This document shows, piece by piece, positions 1 through 13,441 of a stretch of 64,000 nucleotides of DNA (position 1 is its first letter; each line of letters begins with the position of its first letter). The stretch lies in contig NC_088308.1 of NCBI RefSeq assembly GCF_910592395.1, positions 28,411,501-28,475,500 on the forward strand, in the 5' to 3' direction. The position numbers and the translations under genes are program-made. The notes below the pieces were generated by a model. That model was not told the origin of the DNA, did not search any database, and was given only the letters and a program-made list of their open reading frames with translations. Source of the stretch: Lineus longissimus (taxonomy: Eukaryota > Nemertea > Pilidiophora > Heteronemertea > Lineidae).

Positions 1-3000
1 TTGAATTGCAATGAAAATCTAATGCAATAATAAAGGTGCCATATCGAAGGGACTACCAATTGTTAACAGGCCAGGACCCTTTACTGTTGCTTGCGTATAT
101 CAATTGGTCCGATAGAGATGATGAGGCAATATCAATATACCTCGTACCTTAGTCAGCATTAGCAGGCCCCTTTTTAAATGAAGAAATTCAGATAGGCCTA
201 CACATGTTGGCTGCCCATTTGCTGAAACCAATTACAATATCGCTACCATAGGAGAAGTTTGGTTGTCATCCGATCTACACTGATGGAGGAGTTGGACTAC
301 AAACTATTACACCTCTACGTCCATTATGGTAAGTGATGATGCTGTCTAAATGTTGGCTGAAACCCTGGCAATGAAATGACCGGTAATTTCCTACAATACA
401 ATACAATCTCTTCCTGGCTAGGATCAACATAACAAACTAACGGGTTATAAACACAAGGAGAAGACAAATGTTTTGCATGGCTTACCTGTATTTAGAGTGG
501 GAAGATTCCTTGTTTCTCTCTTTTAAGTTTCTGTTGTCTGCCTGATCTAACAGCTTTTTTATATAAGAATATTTATGCGCCATATGTTCTTTGCAAATTG
601 GCCTCTTACAGGCCATTTGAGAGTTCACCAAAACTTGATGTTGATGTAAAAGTGCATTCCTTTTTGTGGGAAAATCGATCGAACGTTTAATTTATCTTTC
701 GTTCATTTCACTTAAAATCTTTAATGAGGAAGTTGCACTTTTACTGACAGTTGTACAACCCTAAGGAGTAGGCCAATAATGTACCCAGGAAGCAAGTCCT
801 TATCTAAACCGGCGTAGAGTCTGAAAGTCTCTTTATATGCAGTGCCCCAAGAAGGGCAAATCATGTGAAGTTACTACCACACATAGCGTACACTACATAC
901 AGAATTAGATCAATTTGGGTGACTTGCACGATGTACAGTGTAGATAAATGGCAGGTGTGATGGAGTACCTCTGATTGTTGAGGAAGTTAATCTGTTGATG
1001 ACAGCCAACTTCTTGTCTGATGATCATTATGATCTAGACAGCTTCGATTCCAGGATGGCAGTATACATGTATGTCTTCATTTCTTTCAGAATTCGTGCAG
1101 AGAGAACATTGTCAGGGGTAAGATGTTTTCAAAAGAATGCAGTGGTTGAGTGCGAATGAACTGTTGATGCACTTTTGTAAATAATGATGGAGTTGTCGGC
1201 CGAACTGACTAATTGACTGTACAATGAGCACTATCCACCTACTAGAATACATGCCAGCTGTCTGGAAAAAGAGTACTCGAGGTTATCGAGTGGTTATCTT
1301 AATCAATAAAAAGCCTTTACCCACTCATATATATCAAACATGAGACGGTTTCACGCTGAAATAACTTTATAGAAATGTATTGATAACAATACAATAGCGA
1401 CATGCGACGATCACCAGAATTGATGCCGATCTGATGTGAGGTGCCAGGGAAGTGGTGCATTCGCTTCACGTCTTCACAGTTCATCAGTCTGAACCTATAT
1501 CTCATGAAGATGTGCCTGCTTACCTAGAATTTGAGCGCTCGTTGACATTCGCCCTCGTCTCTGATTGATTTAGATTTCGATGTCGCTTGTTCGACTATAC
1601 TTCTGATCATGAAACCTGACTTACGCGTGTATTACAAGCGATCCCATATCTCGAACTCGGCCATTCTACCTACGTCATCTTCGCCTTTGCACCGGAGAAG
1701 TCTACTGCGCTCATGCATTGCTTTCGCATAGCGATGGTCGATTACATGTTGGCTCGCAGCGTTAGCGCTGGACAACGATGATCGCCTCGCCGGCTGCATG
1801 CGCAGGGAAGGCAGGTGAGAACGGTAAGTGGGGGTGGCAACACGATTGGTCGCCTGGGTGCTTTGTCGACCAAACGTTCACATGAAAGATTTCCTTGACT
1901 TTGTGAGAATTAGACATGTTAGATGCTGTTGCGCTGTTCCAAGGTGCTAGTGTGCCAATCCCGATCCTCCAACATCACATCAAATATATGACCCTCTGGC
2001 CGGCCGGAAAAGTACGTTTCTTCTGCCACATTCCAATTTTGTTTCGGGTTCAAGATCTGTATCACGTAAAGCCTTAGTTTAGCTAGTGTCGTCCCTGGGA
2101 GAGCCCAGCATTTGATTCAATTATTTGTAGACACGCGGAGTTCACTTTACCTATAAATTGCAAGGAGCAGGCATTCCCCTTAGTATACCGTTCATTACAA
2201 GTCCAATAATGGTAAGCTTGGTTTTTAAGAAAATTCTGATTACCATGTCCATAATTCATAACAATAACAACACCGGTGGTTTAACCTCATCATACCACAC
2301 ATTATTTCAAATACTTGTATATCAAAACGATGGCTATAGGTGAATAGTAATACAACTTCCGATAATATTGGTAGAATATTCGCCATTTAAGTCCCACACA
2401 CTTTACTGTGAAGAAACTGCCCTTGTATTTGTAGTCAATTACTTTTTGTATGGATGGAAACCGGGCGTTAAAATTGAGAACAGACGCAAAGCGGCCATAA
2501 GTCATTTTTGATTGGTCGGTTGGGAATGGCGTCATCATTAGCCACACTGACCCTGGTAACGTAAACAACATGTCTTGAAGCAGTAATGTTGAGGACTTTC
2601 TGCTGCTGTGATGATTCCTAGGCATGGCGGGATTGAATACATTCCCTTAACTCATCAATCTGGTCTTACTCCTCATTATCACAGAAACCTCGTTATTTGA
2701 CTCGAACAAACCCATAAGATTGCAATTATGATAATGATAATGAGACTTACATACATGCAGCGCTAAATCTGACTGGTTTCAGCAGTAAAATGAAATATGA
2801 AATATTCCATCAGAAACGTTGCATTCCTTAGACGAACCGAGACCGTACTCCAGGTTGTCTTGTCATAAAATAGTGCAGCGTCAGTTAACAGAAGATTGGT
2901 CAGTTAACCGAGCACTGAGCTGATATATAAGTAGGCTAATATAAGCATGTCTGTATGGCTATTAGATCAAGCCACAAGTGACCACTTCCATAACACTGCA

Positions 3001-3699
3001 CTGCCACAATTCTCCAGAATATCGGATAATAGACTGTGCGTGCTTTTGTTTTTATTGGTATTCCTAGCACCCAAGTCTACCTAAAAGGATTTGTACGAGA
3101 TGCTATTGTCGGTAGTGGCGAACATGACTGAGGCATCTGAACACACAATGACTACAACATCACTATCTGTAAGGTTGGTATTTTGGACTTGCTGGGATAG
3201 ATTGAAATGAGGTTAAAAACCGCAAGTCTTATCTTGATGGTGAGTGAGTGAGTGATCCTCTATGAAATACAGGCGATGTTTTAAGACTTCCACTGCAGAA
3301 AGAAGACATTCTCAGTCAATTTGCTGCTGAAAATGCGAAACATTGGTTTTCTCTTGCTTACTTTCTTCTGATTTGTCTTCTCTACGAAAATAATCATAAC
3401 CGACCGACACTGGTTACGTGAGCGTGCCGGTTATATTAGTAAGGAAGTCTAAGGCAAACGTACCAGTGATCTGAGTTATCTCAAGTTCAGCAATACTTGG
3501 TTGGGAATCCAGTTAGAAGAGGGAGTGTTCTCTTTAACGGCTTCTGACATCATTGTGTCAAAACAGAACGTTCAGTGCTTTATCACTTGGCAAGGTAATT
3601 ACATTGAAAACATTAGAAGAAGGCAATCAACTAATGACCTGGCGTTGAGAGATGAGGCTGTCGGAGTAAGTGAAGCCATGCGAACAACATCGTATCCAC

Positions 3700-3965
3700 T
3701 AAATCTTTAGACTGTGAAGCTTGTTGCATGCATGGAAAACAATGGTGTCTAGTAAATCTCCAGAGCTGTGAGGGTTTTCTCATGCATTGAAGCCAGAACT
3801 GTTTCTCTACTAAACAAGACAGTAGAAACCGTAAAATGTATTCATGCATGGGAGCAGTTTATGTAGTTTATTAGAAGCTGGTGATGGGCGCCAGGTTTTC
3901 CCTTTACTAAACCGCTAGGACAGTAGAAGCAGTAACGTGTTCTACATCGATGCATGAAAGTAAGT
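3700..3965. repeat. Diverged local repeat
   Basis: Blocks resembling 'actaaacaagacagtagaaa' recur imperfectly about 100 bp apart (near 3,813 and 3,897), each near a 'catgcatg' word. This looks like an old, eroded duplication. No coding potential is seen. Confidence 0.3.
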
Positions 3966-5159
3966 ATGACGTTTCTACTTATCCCTGAGAAGTCATGGTA
4001 AGGTGGCGCCTCCGTGTCAGTTGGCCTGCTCTTTGTCTACACATGTTCAAGTTGAACTGCATTTGGTGTTATAGACATTGTAACAAAAAAACAACAGCAG
4101 TCATCTATCTTCTTATTCGAACTCAAATGCCAGATATTGTATCGAGCCAACAGGTTCCATTATTTCCGTGACATGGAGCTCTCCCCAGCCCATTTTCATC
4201 GATGTCTGAACGACAATAAAATACAAAATTACCGGTGTCCCAGGAATGTATCTGTAGTTTCGTTTCCATGGTGATGACAATTAGGTCAAATGGCGTCGGG
4301 GCAATCTGCATTCTCGCATATCCATGGCAAGGATCAACACAATTGTGGCACGGGGGAGGGTAGGGGAGGGGTGAAGGCGTTTCAAACGTGTAGAAAAGGT
4401 TTGGTTAGAGACGGCCATTACCATTTTGATCTCCGAAGACTTAGAAGACTGCATGTCATTACTAATCCAACGATAATGGTGAAATCAATTGGTTATAAGA
4501 GGTCAATTCACACAGCCCAGATGGTACAGCAGTCTTCTTCAAAAACAGGATGTTACATCTGGCATTGTAATAGCAGTAACACAGAGAAACAAGAAATGAT
4601 ACCAATGTGTAAATAGGTAGGCCCGGCATTTTATTCATCTTCATCTTACATTTACACTCAAATTGTTGTTGATAGGAAAGTTATTTATGTCGCCGTTTAG
4701 AATAGAAAGGAAGATTTGGTGGACTTCAAGTGTTCAAAGTCAAGACAGTGATGAATTCGCCAACTCATTGAGAGGTCGTTGCCCATACAGACAATGTTCA
4801 ATTCCGCTTAAGAAGTTTTTCTCTATAGTTGAGGTACTAGTATTACTCGTCAAAAAGTGTGACTTCTGGATACCTGATATAAACTCATTATCAAAGGGCT
4901 CTTGGCAATCTCTGTCAAGGACAGAATCCCCTTATATCGCCAACATCCTCAGGCGAGCTTACACGGTTATTATCCTCTTCTCTAATTCAGTTATCAGCAA
5001 AACTAGCTAAGAGATGGTCGTGACTTTTCTGCCACTGAATAGGAATTTGTCTTGGGTTGCATTGGATAGGAATGTCATTACGTTGATTCCAAATAAATAC
5101 TATAAAATTTGCGGCTAGAGATAAATATTAGCCCTACATTATTAGCTTTATGATTTTCA

Positions 5160-5400
5160 ATTACAATATATTTGGCGGGACCATGTTGCCATTGCCTTAC
5201 TAGACACATGGTAGCTCCATGGTGCCACCTCCCTTCTGCATACCCGGTGGTTCCATACTGCCATCGCCTTACTAGATACTTGGTGGTTCCACCGTGACAT
5301 GGCCCTTCTACATACCCGGTGGTTCCATACTGCCATCGCCTTACTAGATACTTGGTGGTTCCACCGTGACATGGCTTTACTAGATGCTGGGCGGGTCCAT
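5160..5400. repeat. Minisatellite, 72-bp unit made of two ~36-bp halves
   Basis: The block beginning 'catacccggtggttccatac' occurs at 5,239 and again at 5,311, a 72-bp period. Within each unit, related 36-bp halves alternate ('ccttactagatacttggtgg' and 'cccttctacatacccggtgg'). More diverged copies extend to both sides. A 71-codon frame on the - strand through this block is a product of the repeat, with a repeated Trp-Asn-His peptide, and not a gene. Confidence 0.85.
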
Positions 5401-8400
5401 GATGTGATATATGATAATGGTAGGAGGTGACTATCTAGTTATCGCCAAATTACTTCCCACCAGGCTCGATCACCCAAGGCACTAGTTTCATTCTCATGAC
5501 AATATTTGTCACATTAAGTTACCGTTACCATGGAAATGAGTTGGAAAATTTGATCATCAAGTCACAAAGTTGTCTAATGACCCAGAGCGGAAAATCAGAG
5601 AAAATACATTATAATTTCGAGTCTGCTGATAGGCAAACTTTATGTTATGTTGTGGCAAAGATGATCATTCGCCGAGAAGAATAGCCTGCAGTATCTGTGG
5701 CAATACTAGTCAGTGGAGGATGGCTATTAAAACAACATCTAGCAAACGGAGTTAGAGTTGATGATGTGGGTGAAGTGAAGGCACCAAGAGTGGTTTCGTG
5801 ACATCGAGTCAGTTCTACTCGTGACTTTGGTCCGAGTGTACATAGTGGAATAGGGATATGTTGGTCGCGTGGGGCGTGGGATCATTGCAGTATCTCACCG
5901 GCTCTCCTCTCATGGTTAAGACAACAGTTATCACTTTCATTCGAAAGGGTTCTGCATATAAGTTTTGCCAACGTCTTAAGAACTGAAACTCCTACAGTCA
6001 TCCTGATTATATACGACCTATGTGCACTCTTTCTATCTCCCCAATTCCGGCGTGAATTTCCCGGAAGGCTGTTTAAAGACGTCACATAAAAAATAATCCT
6101 CTCCTCCGGGAGGAACCCTCATTACACTAAATTATGTTTACAAGTAGCCCCAGCAAATCCTGCATGCGAATCCCAACTGGCACTTATTTCGGAGGCGGTT
6201 TAGGCAAATTAGACCCCAAATTTCGCACATGCGCAAGTAACATGAGCAAAAGGATGCTACTGTATTGGTATTGAGATGACGAAGTTGCAATTACAGCCTG
6301 CTACAAGTGAACTGCTGTGTAACTCGGCGGAGATAAACTGCAGCTGCGCTAGCTCTTCCTCGGATTATGTGCAACATTCCATCTACCCTCGTGTTGTTCA
6401 AGAACAATTGGATTAACACATTCTGCCTTAGCACTTATTGAGATCTTATAGGCCTATTCGACGCATTTACGTCCCGAACTACCTGTAACTTCAACGTTTG
6501 GTGGATGTCATTGTCAAAATCAACACACTGACGTTGCAGGGCGTCACCTACTCTACATAGCTGTACACCATTCTCCCCTATAACTTTCATCTCTAATTGT
6601 ATCTGTTCGAGCACTTCGATTCAACAACCAAGGATTATGGTGCCTCAAGTCATACTGTTAACATACTGAACTTCCAGCGGTATTGCCTCCTTAGCCTCCG
6701 CTGTGAACTGAGCAATGTCAATACATTGAGGGTCAACATGTATTGTTTGATGATTCGGTGATGACAATGTTGTCTTTTATGGACCTTCATGAACAGTTGC
6801 CAGCGGTCGTTACTGGAAAAATCATAGCACTTTAAACATATCACCCTATGGCAATAATGAGAAAACGTGGCGTTGGTTACGAGGTGTTCATTGTGCTGAG
6901 CTATCCCGAAATGAACCATGATAAGAGACCTGGCATCATTGGCAAAGTTAGATTGATATGTAGGGGTTCCCTTTGCATTTAGCCCCATTCACCAAGGATA
7001 GCAATCCGTTCAATTAATCAAATAGAGGGAGGGAGATGGAATTACACCGGCTGGCATAACAACAGGAACCACGGCGCTTCATTATCTCCCCTCTCACTTG
7101 AGACGAGTCACCATTCAACACACTGATGATCGTAGCACTATGTATGTCACCTCAGCAGCCCCCTGTTATTACCAACTAACTGGTTCGTTTAACAAACACG
7201 TTTCCTCTTAGGGGGATCAAACTGTAGAGCACGTTCTGCCACCCATTTACATTTATCTAACGGACATAATGTCTTTTGATGATGTTCTGTTAAGAATACA
7301 GAATACGGATCACTCATAGGGTATTCCACTGCTGACTCAGTCGACCTGTTGCTCGTAACTGTGGTTCGTCTCTCACTGTCTTAGTTTTAAGAAGGTGTAT
7401 GGTGCTGCATTCTGTGCAAAAATATTAGGAGAAGAGGTTGCCTATAGGCCTGGGAATGAGCGTTATTGCATCTGCATGATTTGCCTGTAATCCCCTAATA
7501 AACGGACAAAAGAAAGAATGGTAAAGCGAACCAGATTTTCAAAATTGGCATCTTGGTGTTATATTTTGCCAAAAAAGATATGATATTTAGTTCCTAAGAA
7601 TGTGACGGTGATCAGGCCGACCTTGGTGTCCCCTGAGGAGATTCCCCCTTCGCCTCCTATCGCCTCCCATGTACACCCTGCCCCACTGCTGTAATGGATT
7701 ACTTTATCAGCTATACAGGCATAATGGACGGAGTAATTGAATTGTAATATATCTCAAGGGGAGACGACTCGGATGAAAAATCACCGCCAAGATGGAAAAT
7801 GCAATTTAACGTGATGGAACCTTGTAAAAGACCCGACCTTTGAAGATTATTTCAACTAGCGTAAAATGGGCATCCTTCCTTATTCCAATTTGAAATGTAT
7901 AATTTCCAAGAAATCAGCTTCGCGTCAATGTCAAATTGCCAGATGGAATAATCCGGCGTCTTCCATCTCCAAATACAATGTCTCGCGCATATCATCAATT
8001 TGATTTAAGTAAATATATCATACCTACGAGATAAGCTTAGATAGGAGTATCACTGCGTAAGACTGAGCACTTGGCAGGTCTCCACCGGCCATATTAGTTG
8101 CTGAGCGATATTGGTTGCGCCCTGACAGGAGATGAATTGTACGGGTAATGTTGTTATGAATATTGGGATATTGGCAAGAGGGTTATCTTTGAGTAGGACT
8201 CGGATAAGGAGCCCGTATATTATTATGGAGAGATGTGTCTATTTGACAATTTCAGTCAAGTTTTGTACGTCTGAAGGAGCTGGGACAATAACAAAGCAAT
8301 ACAATGCGTGGTTGATTTGTATCTCCGTTTGCCGCTGTCTAATCGAAATAATTCTTAAATTTCTTTCAGCTGTTATAATCAGGGTCGTGACAACATATCA

Positions 8401-9336
8401 GTATTGAACATTATATGAAAACCAAGATGTCTTCCAAAATGGCCGTCGTTTGCTGAAGCAGGCCATGAACATTTGACAGAATATACAAAGTATGCAGATG
8501 GGCTCAGCGTCACCAATCTCCTCAAGTTACCTAATTGTCAGGGGCACGGCTGTTCCCCGAGCATGGGATCTGAAGCACCAGTTGAAAGTCTATCAAATAT
8601 GAGGGCTGCGTTTTCAAATTATGAATTCGAGACTTGAGAATCGTTTAGCCTGGCGGTGTATTTATATAAAAATGACTTCAGGGTCTTTGGGGCCAACGAA
8701 AATCCAATCATTTCGATAAAAATTTCTAACACGAATGTATGTAATTTAGCAGTGAATTCCCTGTGGTGAAGTTCTTTCTAAGAAGTCGAGCACACACACT
8801 TTCCCGATCAGGAATAGACGTATTTATTCCAAGACATCCATCAAAATAGTCCCTTATTTCTGTGTCCGTGGACGTACATGTCCGTTGGCACCTCCGTATT
8901 TTGACGAAAAACATATCCGTCCGTCTGTGAAAGGTAGGCTTGGATGTGGTAAACGGTAGAAGCGTCATTTGGAAAACGCGAATCCCTGACAGACTTCATT
9001 GATGCGAAACATCCTTTCGACAAAGGGTAAACGTGGTGAATTAGTCAATCCACCAATCAAGTTACTGGTATTTGATCCAATCGAACGGTGGTAATCCAAA
9101 CGCCGATACGAGGTAGATATGTCACGCGGACGTCTCCCATGGGGTCTAATCACCGCACTGCCCCCGTGGACCACATCGAAAATCAGACACTAATCTTATT
9201 CTGTACCAGTCTCTTCTCTGCATTATGAAAATTGCGTGAATATTCAATTCCTGTCAATAGAGTTGGCGTATGTGTGACTTTTACTTTGTATTGTCTTGAA
9301 ATGGCTCTTTATTCACTTCCTGGTTCGCCACCATCT

Positions 9337-9396
9337 GTTCCGGCGTACCTCCATCAGTTCCGGCGTACCTCCATCAGTTCCGGCGTACCTCCATCA
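9337..9396. repeat. 20-bp tandem repeat, three copies
   Basis: The 20-bp unit 'gttccggcgtacctccatca' is present three times head to tail with no mismatch. No gene context. Confidence 0.95.
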
Positions 9397-12300
9397 TACG
9401 ATGGTACACTCCAACCACGAAGCTTTGTCTACTTTCCGTCTGCAGCGGCTTTTATTGCCTAGTTTCTGTTCTACGATATGGAGTACAGAAAACCATTTTG
9501 CTTTAAGGTGCCTTTGAGAGTCACTCACGGATCAAAGTTAGCGAGAAGATGTTAAGTCATTTGCGTCAGTCAGACTTCGGTTCAGTCGTACAACTCCTTT
9601 CTAATTAGAGTGTGTTTGATTAAGTGAGAGCTAAACTAGCGTAAACCGAATGAAAGAACATTACAAGGCGTTTTGAAATGTGAACCCTCATTTTACCCCA
9701 TCTTCATTCATCGTCAGCCAACGTACAACGAAAATAATAGCATTTATCCTGTTACGCTAATATGAAAATGGCTCGGCCACCGCTAACCGCATGTGACACC
9801 ACATCAGTTTTCGATCCCAAGTTACCCTCAGGATGACCATAATTACCTTCTGCAGTCGCTGATAATGACAATTGCATTGACCTAATGGTCTCCAATGTTA
9901 TCAACGTCGATCGGTGTTTTGATGACCCCTGGTCACTTTATCTAATTACCTGTCCACCGCTTCCATCTGATCAGGCTGGGAGACGAGGCATTATTGATCA
10001 CTTGCAAGCAAGCTAAAACATTACCTGGTCCCTTTGGTCAGCTGCACTGGAATGTCAATTCTTTGAGTTCATCCTATTACAATTTTACAAGACTTAAAGA
10101 CTCTTTCAGGCTAATGTGATCGTGGACAACTCGGCCTAGACTTCACTTGATAATGCTAGCTTTCTATTGATATACACATCGGTCGTCCGTCAACGACGTT
10201 GTATGTCCACTACCCTTTCGAACTATCGATGTCGTCCAAGCCGGTGGCAAAGTCACGCAATAAAAAGCGACCAATTCATACCGTAATCACTGCACTGCTG
10301 CAATATGGCCTGGCAAAAACCCCATAAGTCAAATGTCACTTTAAAGTTACACCGTAGCTGGACATGCTCAAACTCTTGCACGACATGAAATGCAATCATC
10401 ATAAATCGTTTACGTTTATGGGAGTGGGCCGCTGATCAAATCGGCGTAACGCAATACGAAGCAATCATGTCAAACCACGGGTAAAACTATTTGCCTCATG
10501 TGCAATCAGGGCCGGTCTGCTTTCTGGCTATGAACAAACACTAATCAAAGATCAATTGGATGCCGATCAGACTCGTGAGCCATGCCATGTAATGTGTCGT
10601 GTGCATTATGTTTAAACACCATGTAATACAGTCAAGCATTCAACGATCGTATAAGCATGCAACAAGAGAATGATGCGTTTATTAAGAACATTTTAAGTTC
10701 TCAGGGCTATCGTAGCAACTACACGACTCTGAAGAAGGTTTCACTGGCCGAGGGATTTCGATGGAGAATCTCACCAACTCTGTTGACGAGTGTCCAGTGA
10801 ACGGAATGGCTCATCTGGTATGGAATCGACGAGGAATCTTGATCCTGTCATTAGCTATTTGAGAGCTGTAAATGATGGTGAATAAGCCACATTTTTTCTA
10901 TGAAGACATCAGTAAGACACAGAAGTCCTTTTTTCTCTTCGAGCATCCTTTCGTAAAAGACAACTACGACTGCTTAAGACCATTACGGAAGCTGCCTTAT
11001 TCGTCATTTTTATCCAGAGTTGTCTGATATCGCCAACTCATATTTCGTTTTCCAGATCAATATTCGGTCTGTGATGTCGGGAAACCTTTAAATAGTACAA
11101 AGACCATGATAATACGCTTCCAAGACGGCAAAGTGTGTGCAACGGCTTAAGAAAAAAAGACTCCCGTGATGGGTGATGATATTGCGCGCCAGATCAGGCG
11201 GCCGCTTTTGGATGCCTCTGATTAGTTTATCAACGTCGAGTTTCATTTCCGCGAGAATAAAAATGTCACATTTAAAAGTAAACGCAGCGGGATATCTAGT
11301 TATGGGCAGGGCCAACTTCTGCGGTGAGGTGGACTGACTTCAGAGGTTTTCAAAAACCTTGTCCAATAAGAATTACCGATCCGGAAGATCCAAAAAAGTG
11401 TAATTTTCTTCTGCTTTGTGAGTGCGTAAAGATAGGGGGTTGGTACATCATATTGTGAACTCATGCTGGCTTCAAGTTTTGCATGAAGGATTACCACCAA
11501 CATTTCCTTGTAAAAGGTTTCGTTCGCCTCATTCTAAGCAACCTGCTGCTCCTATCGCTTTGTCTAGTGTAGCGATAAGTCATTTGCATTCCCCGCCCAC
11601 TCATGTTCCCCTTATGATAGTCACGTCATGAGCGTTCGCTATCATCACGGGGATTCAACAATGGCTGCTTAGATCGGAGAGACGGTTGAAACATGTGTAT
11701 TATAGATAAAAGCTATCCCTTAGTGGCTAATAAATCACCCCAAGCCAATGGCATTTGGCTTGGATATGAGGGTGCTTTGTGGACACAAGGCATTAGCCTC
11801 GTCGGAGTGGGCCCGCAAATGATGCGCGTTTGTGTTCCTCATTCAAATCATCACTTCGACGTACATGATCTGAGGCCAGACATCCAAAGTACCGGTAATG
11901 ATGAAGGCATGCGTTACTTTGATGAGTGTCGAGATTCTGGGATACCGCGCGCACAAAGTAGCCCACCAATAGCAAACCTTGAGGATGTGGAGAATCAATC
12001 AAGCATGTCGAACGAAATTCCATCGCCATTTTCTTGTGACTGTTAGATTGAATACAACGGATGCAGGTCTAGTTTTGGCGGTGTTGCGATGCATCATTTA
12101 AATACCGTTTCAAGGATTGATTGGTTAATTGGCAGCATAAGTGAGGGATCGACCGACCACAAGTACTCTTACCAATCATTCCATCGATTTCAAATTAATG
12201 GCTTCAACTTCCAACAGTGTCAATTCCATATTCCATTGCATCATCTCAATCCGGTGGCTTCATGCACGGAGCGTTCATTCTTCCCAGTAGAGAAGTCGCT

Positions 12301-12612
12301 TATGTGCTTCATTAAAGGACCTCAGGGAGAGTGTGTGGGCTGAGAAGGTCTTTTGAGGGAGGGATATGCAAATCGTCAGACATGATGGGCATGTCAACAA
12401 CCTCGTTTGCTCCATGTACTGAAGCATAGAGCTGACATTTTCACTGGTAGCATGAAGCTATGTTAGCTGATATTAGCTTCATGATGTTAGCTTCGTCTTG
12501 CTGGTAGCTACATGTAGACCATTAGAGCTCGACACACGATATAAGGCCTTCAATTGCAGCAGGATATACACACTGGGTTTCAAATGGACAAGTCAGTAAA
12601 AGGAACCTGTTT

Positions 12613-12674
12613 TCACGGTCAAAGACGCAAGACAATGGCACGAAGGAGGCATCGTCTGGCGTCTTTGACCGTGA
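12613..12674. repeat. Perfect 16-bp inverted repeat
   Basis: The arm 'tcacggtcaaagacgc' at 12,613-12,628 is matched by its exact reverse complement at 12,659-12,674, separated by 30 bp. It could form a hairpin or be the remnant of a small transposon. No gene is recognised next to it. Confidence 0.9.
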
Positions 12675-13441
12675 CCACCCAAAGATGGTTTGTTTTCTCG
12701 ACCCAAGGTGGTTTATGTGTTGTCTAGCAAGGGGCCTATAGTCTTCTTCTTCTTTAGTGCAACATGACGGTTTAAGCCACCAAAAGTGCGAGGGACCTTC
12801 TCCTTTGACTTCTGTCACTGGCAGCTTCCAATTATTGTGAATAGTACAGTAAAGGCCATGTTCTCTTCTTCATACCAAAGGATATCCTCATCCGAACCCT
12901 CCTGATATGCATTATTTAGTAAATCGTGGTCTAATCTAAAACTTACTAAAAGGGAAATCAGCCGCTCTTGTCTTCAAATCACTGCACTCGATAACTGGAG
13001 GCGTAATTTGACAAGTGAAACTACATCACACCATGAATATTTAATTTCAACTAAACTTAAATAATCATCAATTTATATTCGTAGGAGAAATGTTCTCTGG
13101 AGAGGCAGCCATGCGCTTTAAAATGAACAGATTTATGAGCAAGAGAGAAAATTTAAGATGCTTTTCCTTCGGATACATAAATTCTAATTTCTTCTTTTGC
13201 AGCTGGAAGTTATGGCTTAGTTCTATGAACAAGATGGTGGAATGGGATTTCACAATACTGGTACCACACTATAGCTACAGAGTAGTTACAATTCTAACGC
13301 CATTTTACGTCTACCAATTGCTAAATACTGGGTATCCCAGAACATGTCTGGCAATGCGTTTGGATAAAGCCTGATCAACACTTATTACATGTACTTTGTT
13401 TTATTCAAAATACCTTTATTTTTGTTCTTCTCTACTTTCAG

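Larger units (their letters stand above)
1..13441. other. Long stretch without recognisable gene
   Basis: I find no exon chain, no conserved domain and no RNA gene here on either strand. The open frames present are short, low in recognisable motifs and unsupported by splice signals. The stretch contains several small repeats, listed separately. Because the TARP gene that begins to be visible at 13,442 lacks its first exon (TM1 and the first extracellular part), some of this region is probably the first intron of that gene. I did not find a convincing TM1 exon, so it may lie outside the window or be split. Confidence 0.5.

Noticed and set aside
2302-2625. 107-codon - strand frame
   Set aside because: No motif, no splice context, AT-driven composition; the length is expected by chance.
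4290-5010. Two adjacent + strand frames of 108 and 115 codons
   Set aside because: No hydrophobic or conserved pattern and no exon borders that would join them; taken as chance frames.
5157-5372. 71-codon - strand frame with repeated Trp-Asn-His peptide
   Set aside because: It is the translation of the 36/72-bp minisatellite. There is no start context, splice signal or family resemblance.
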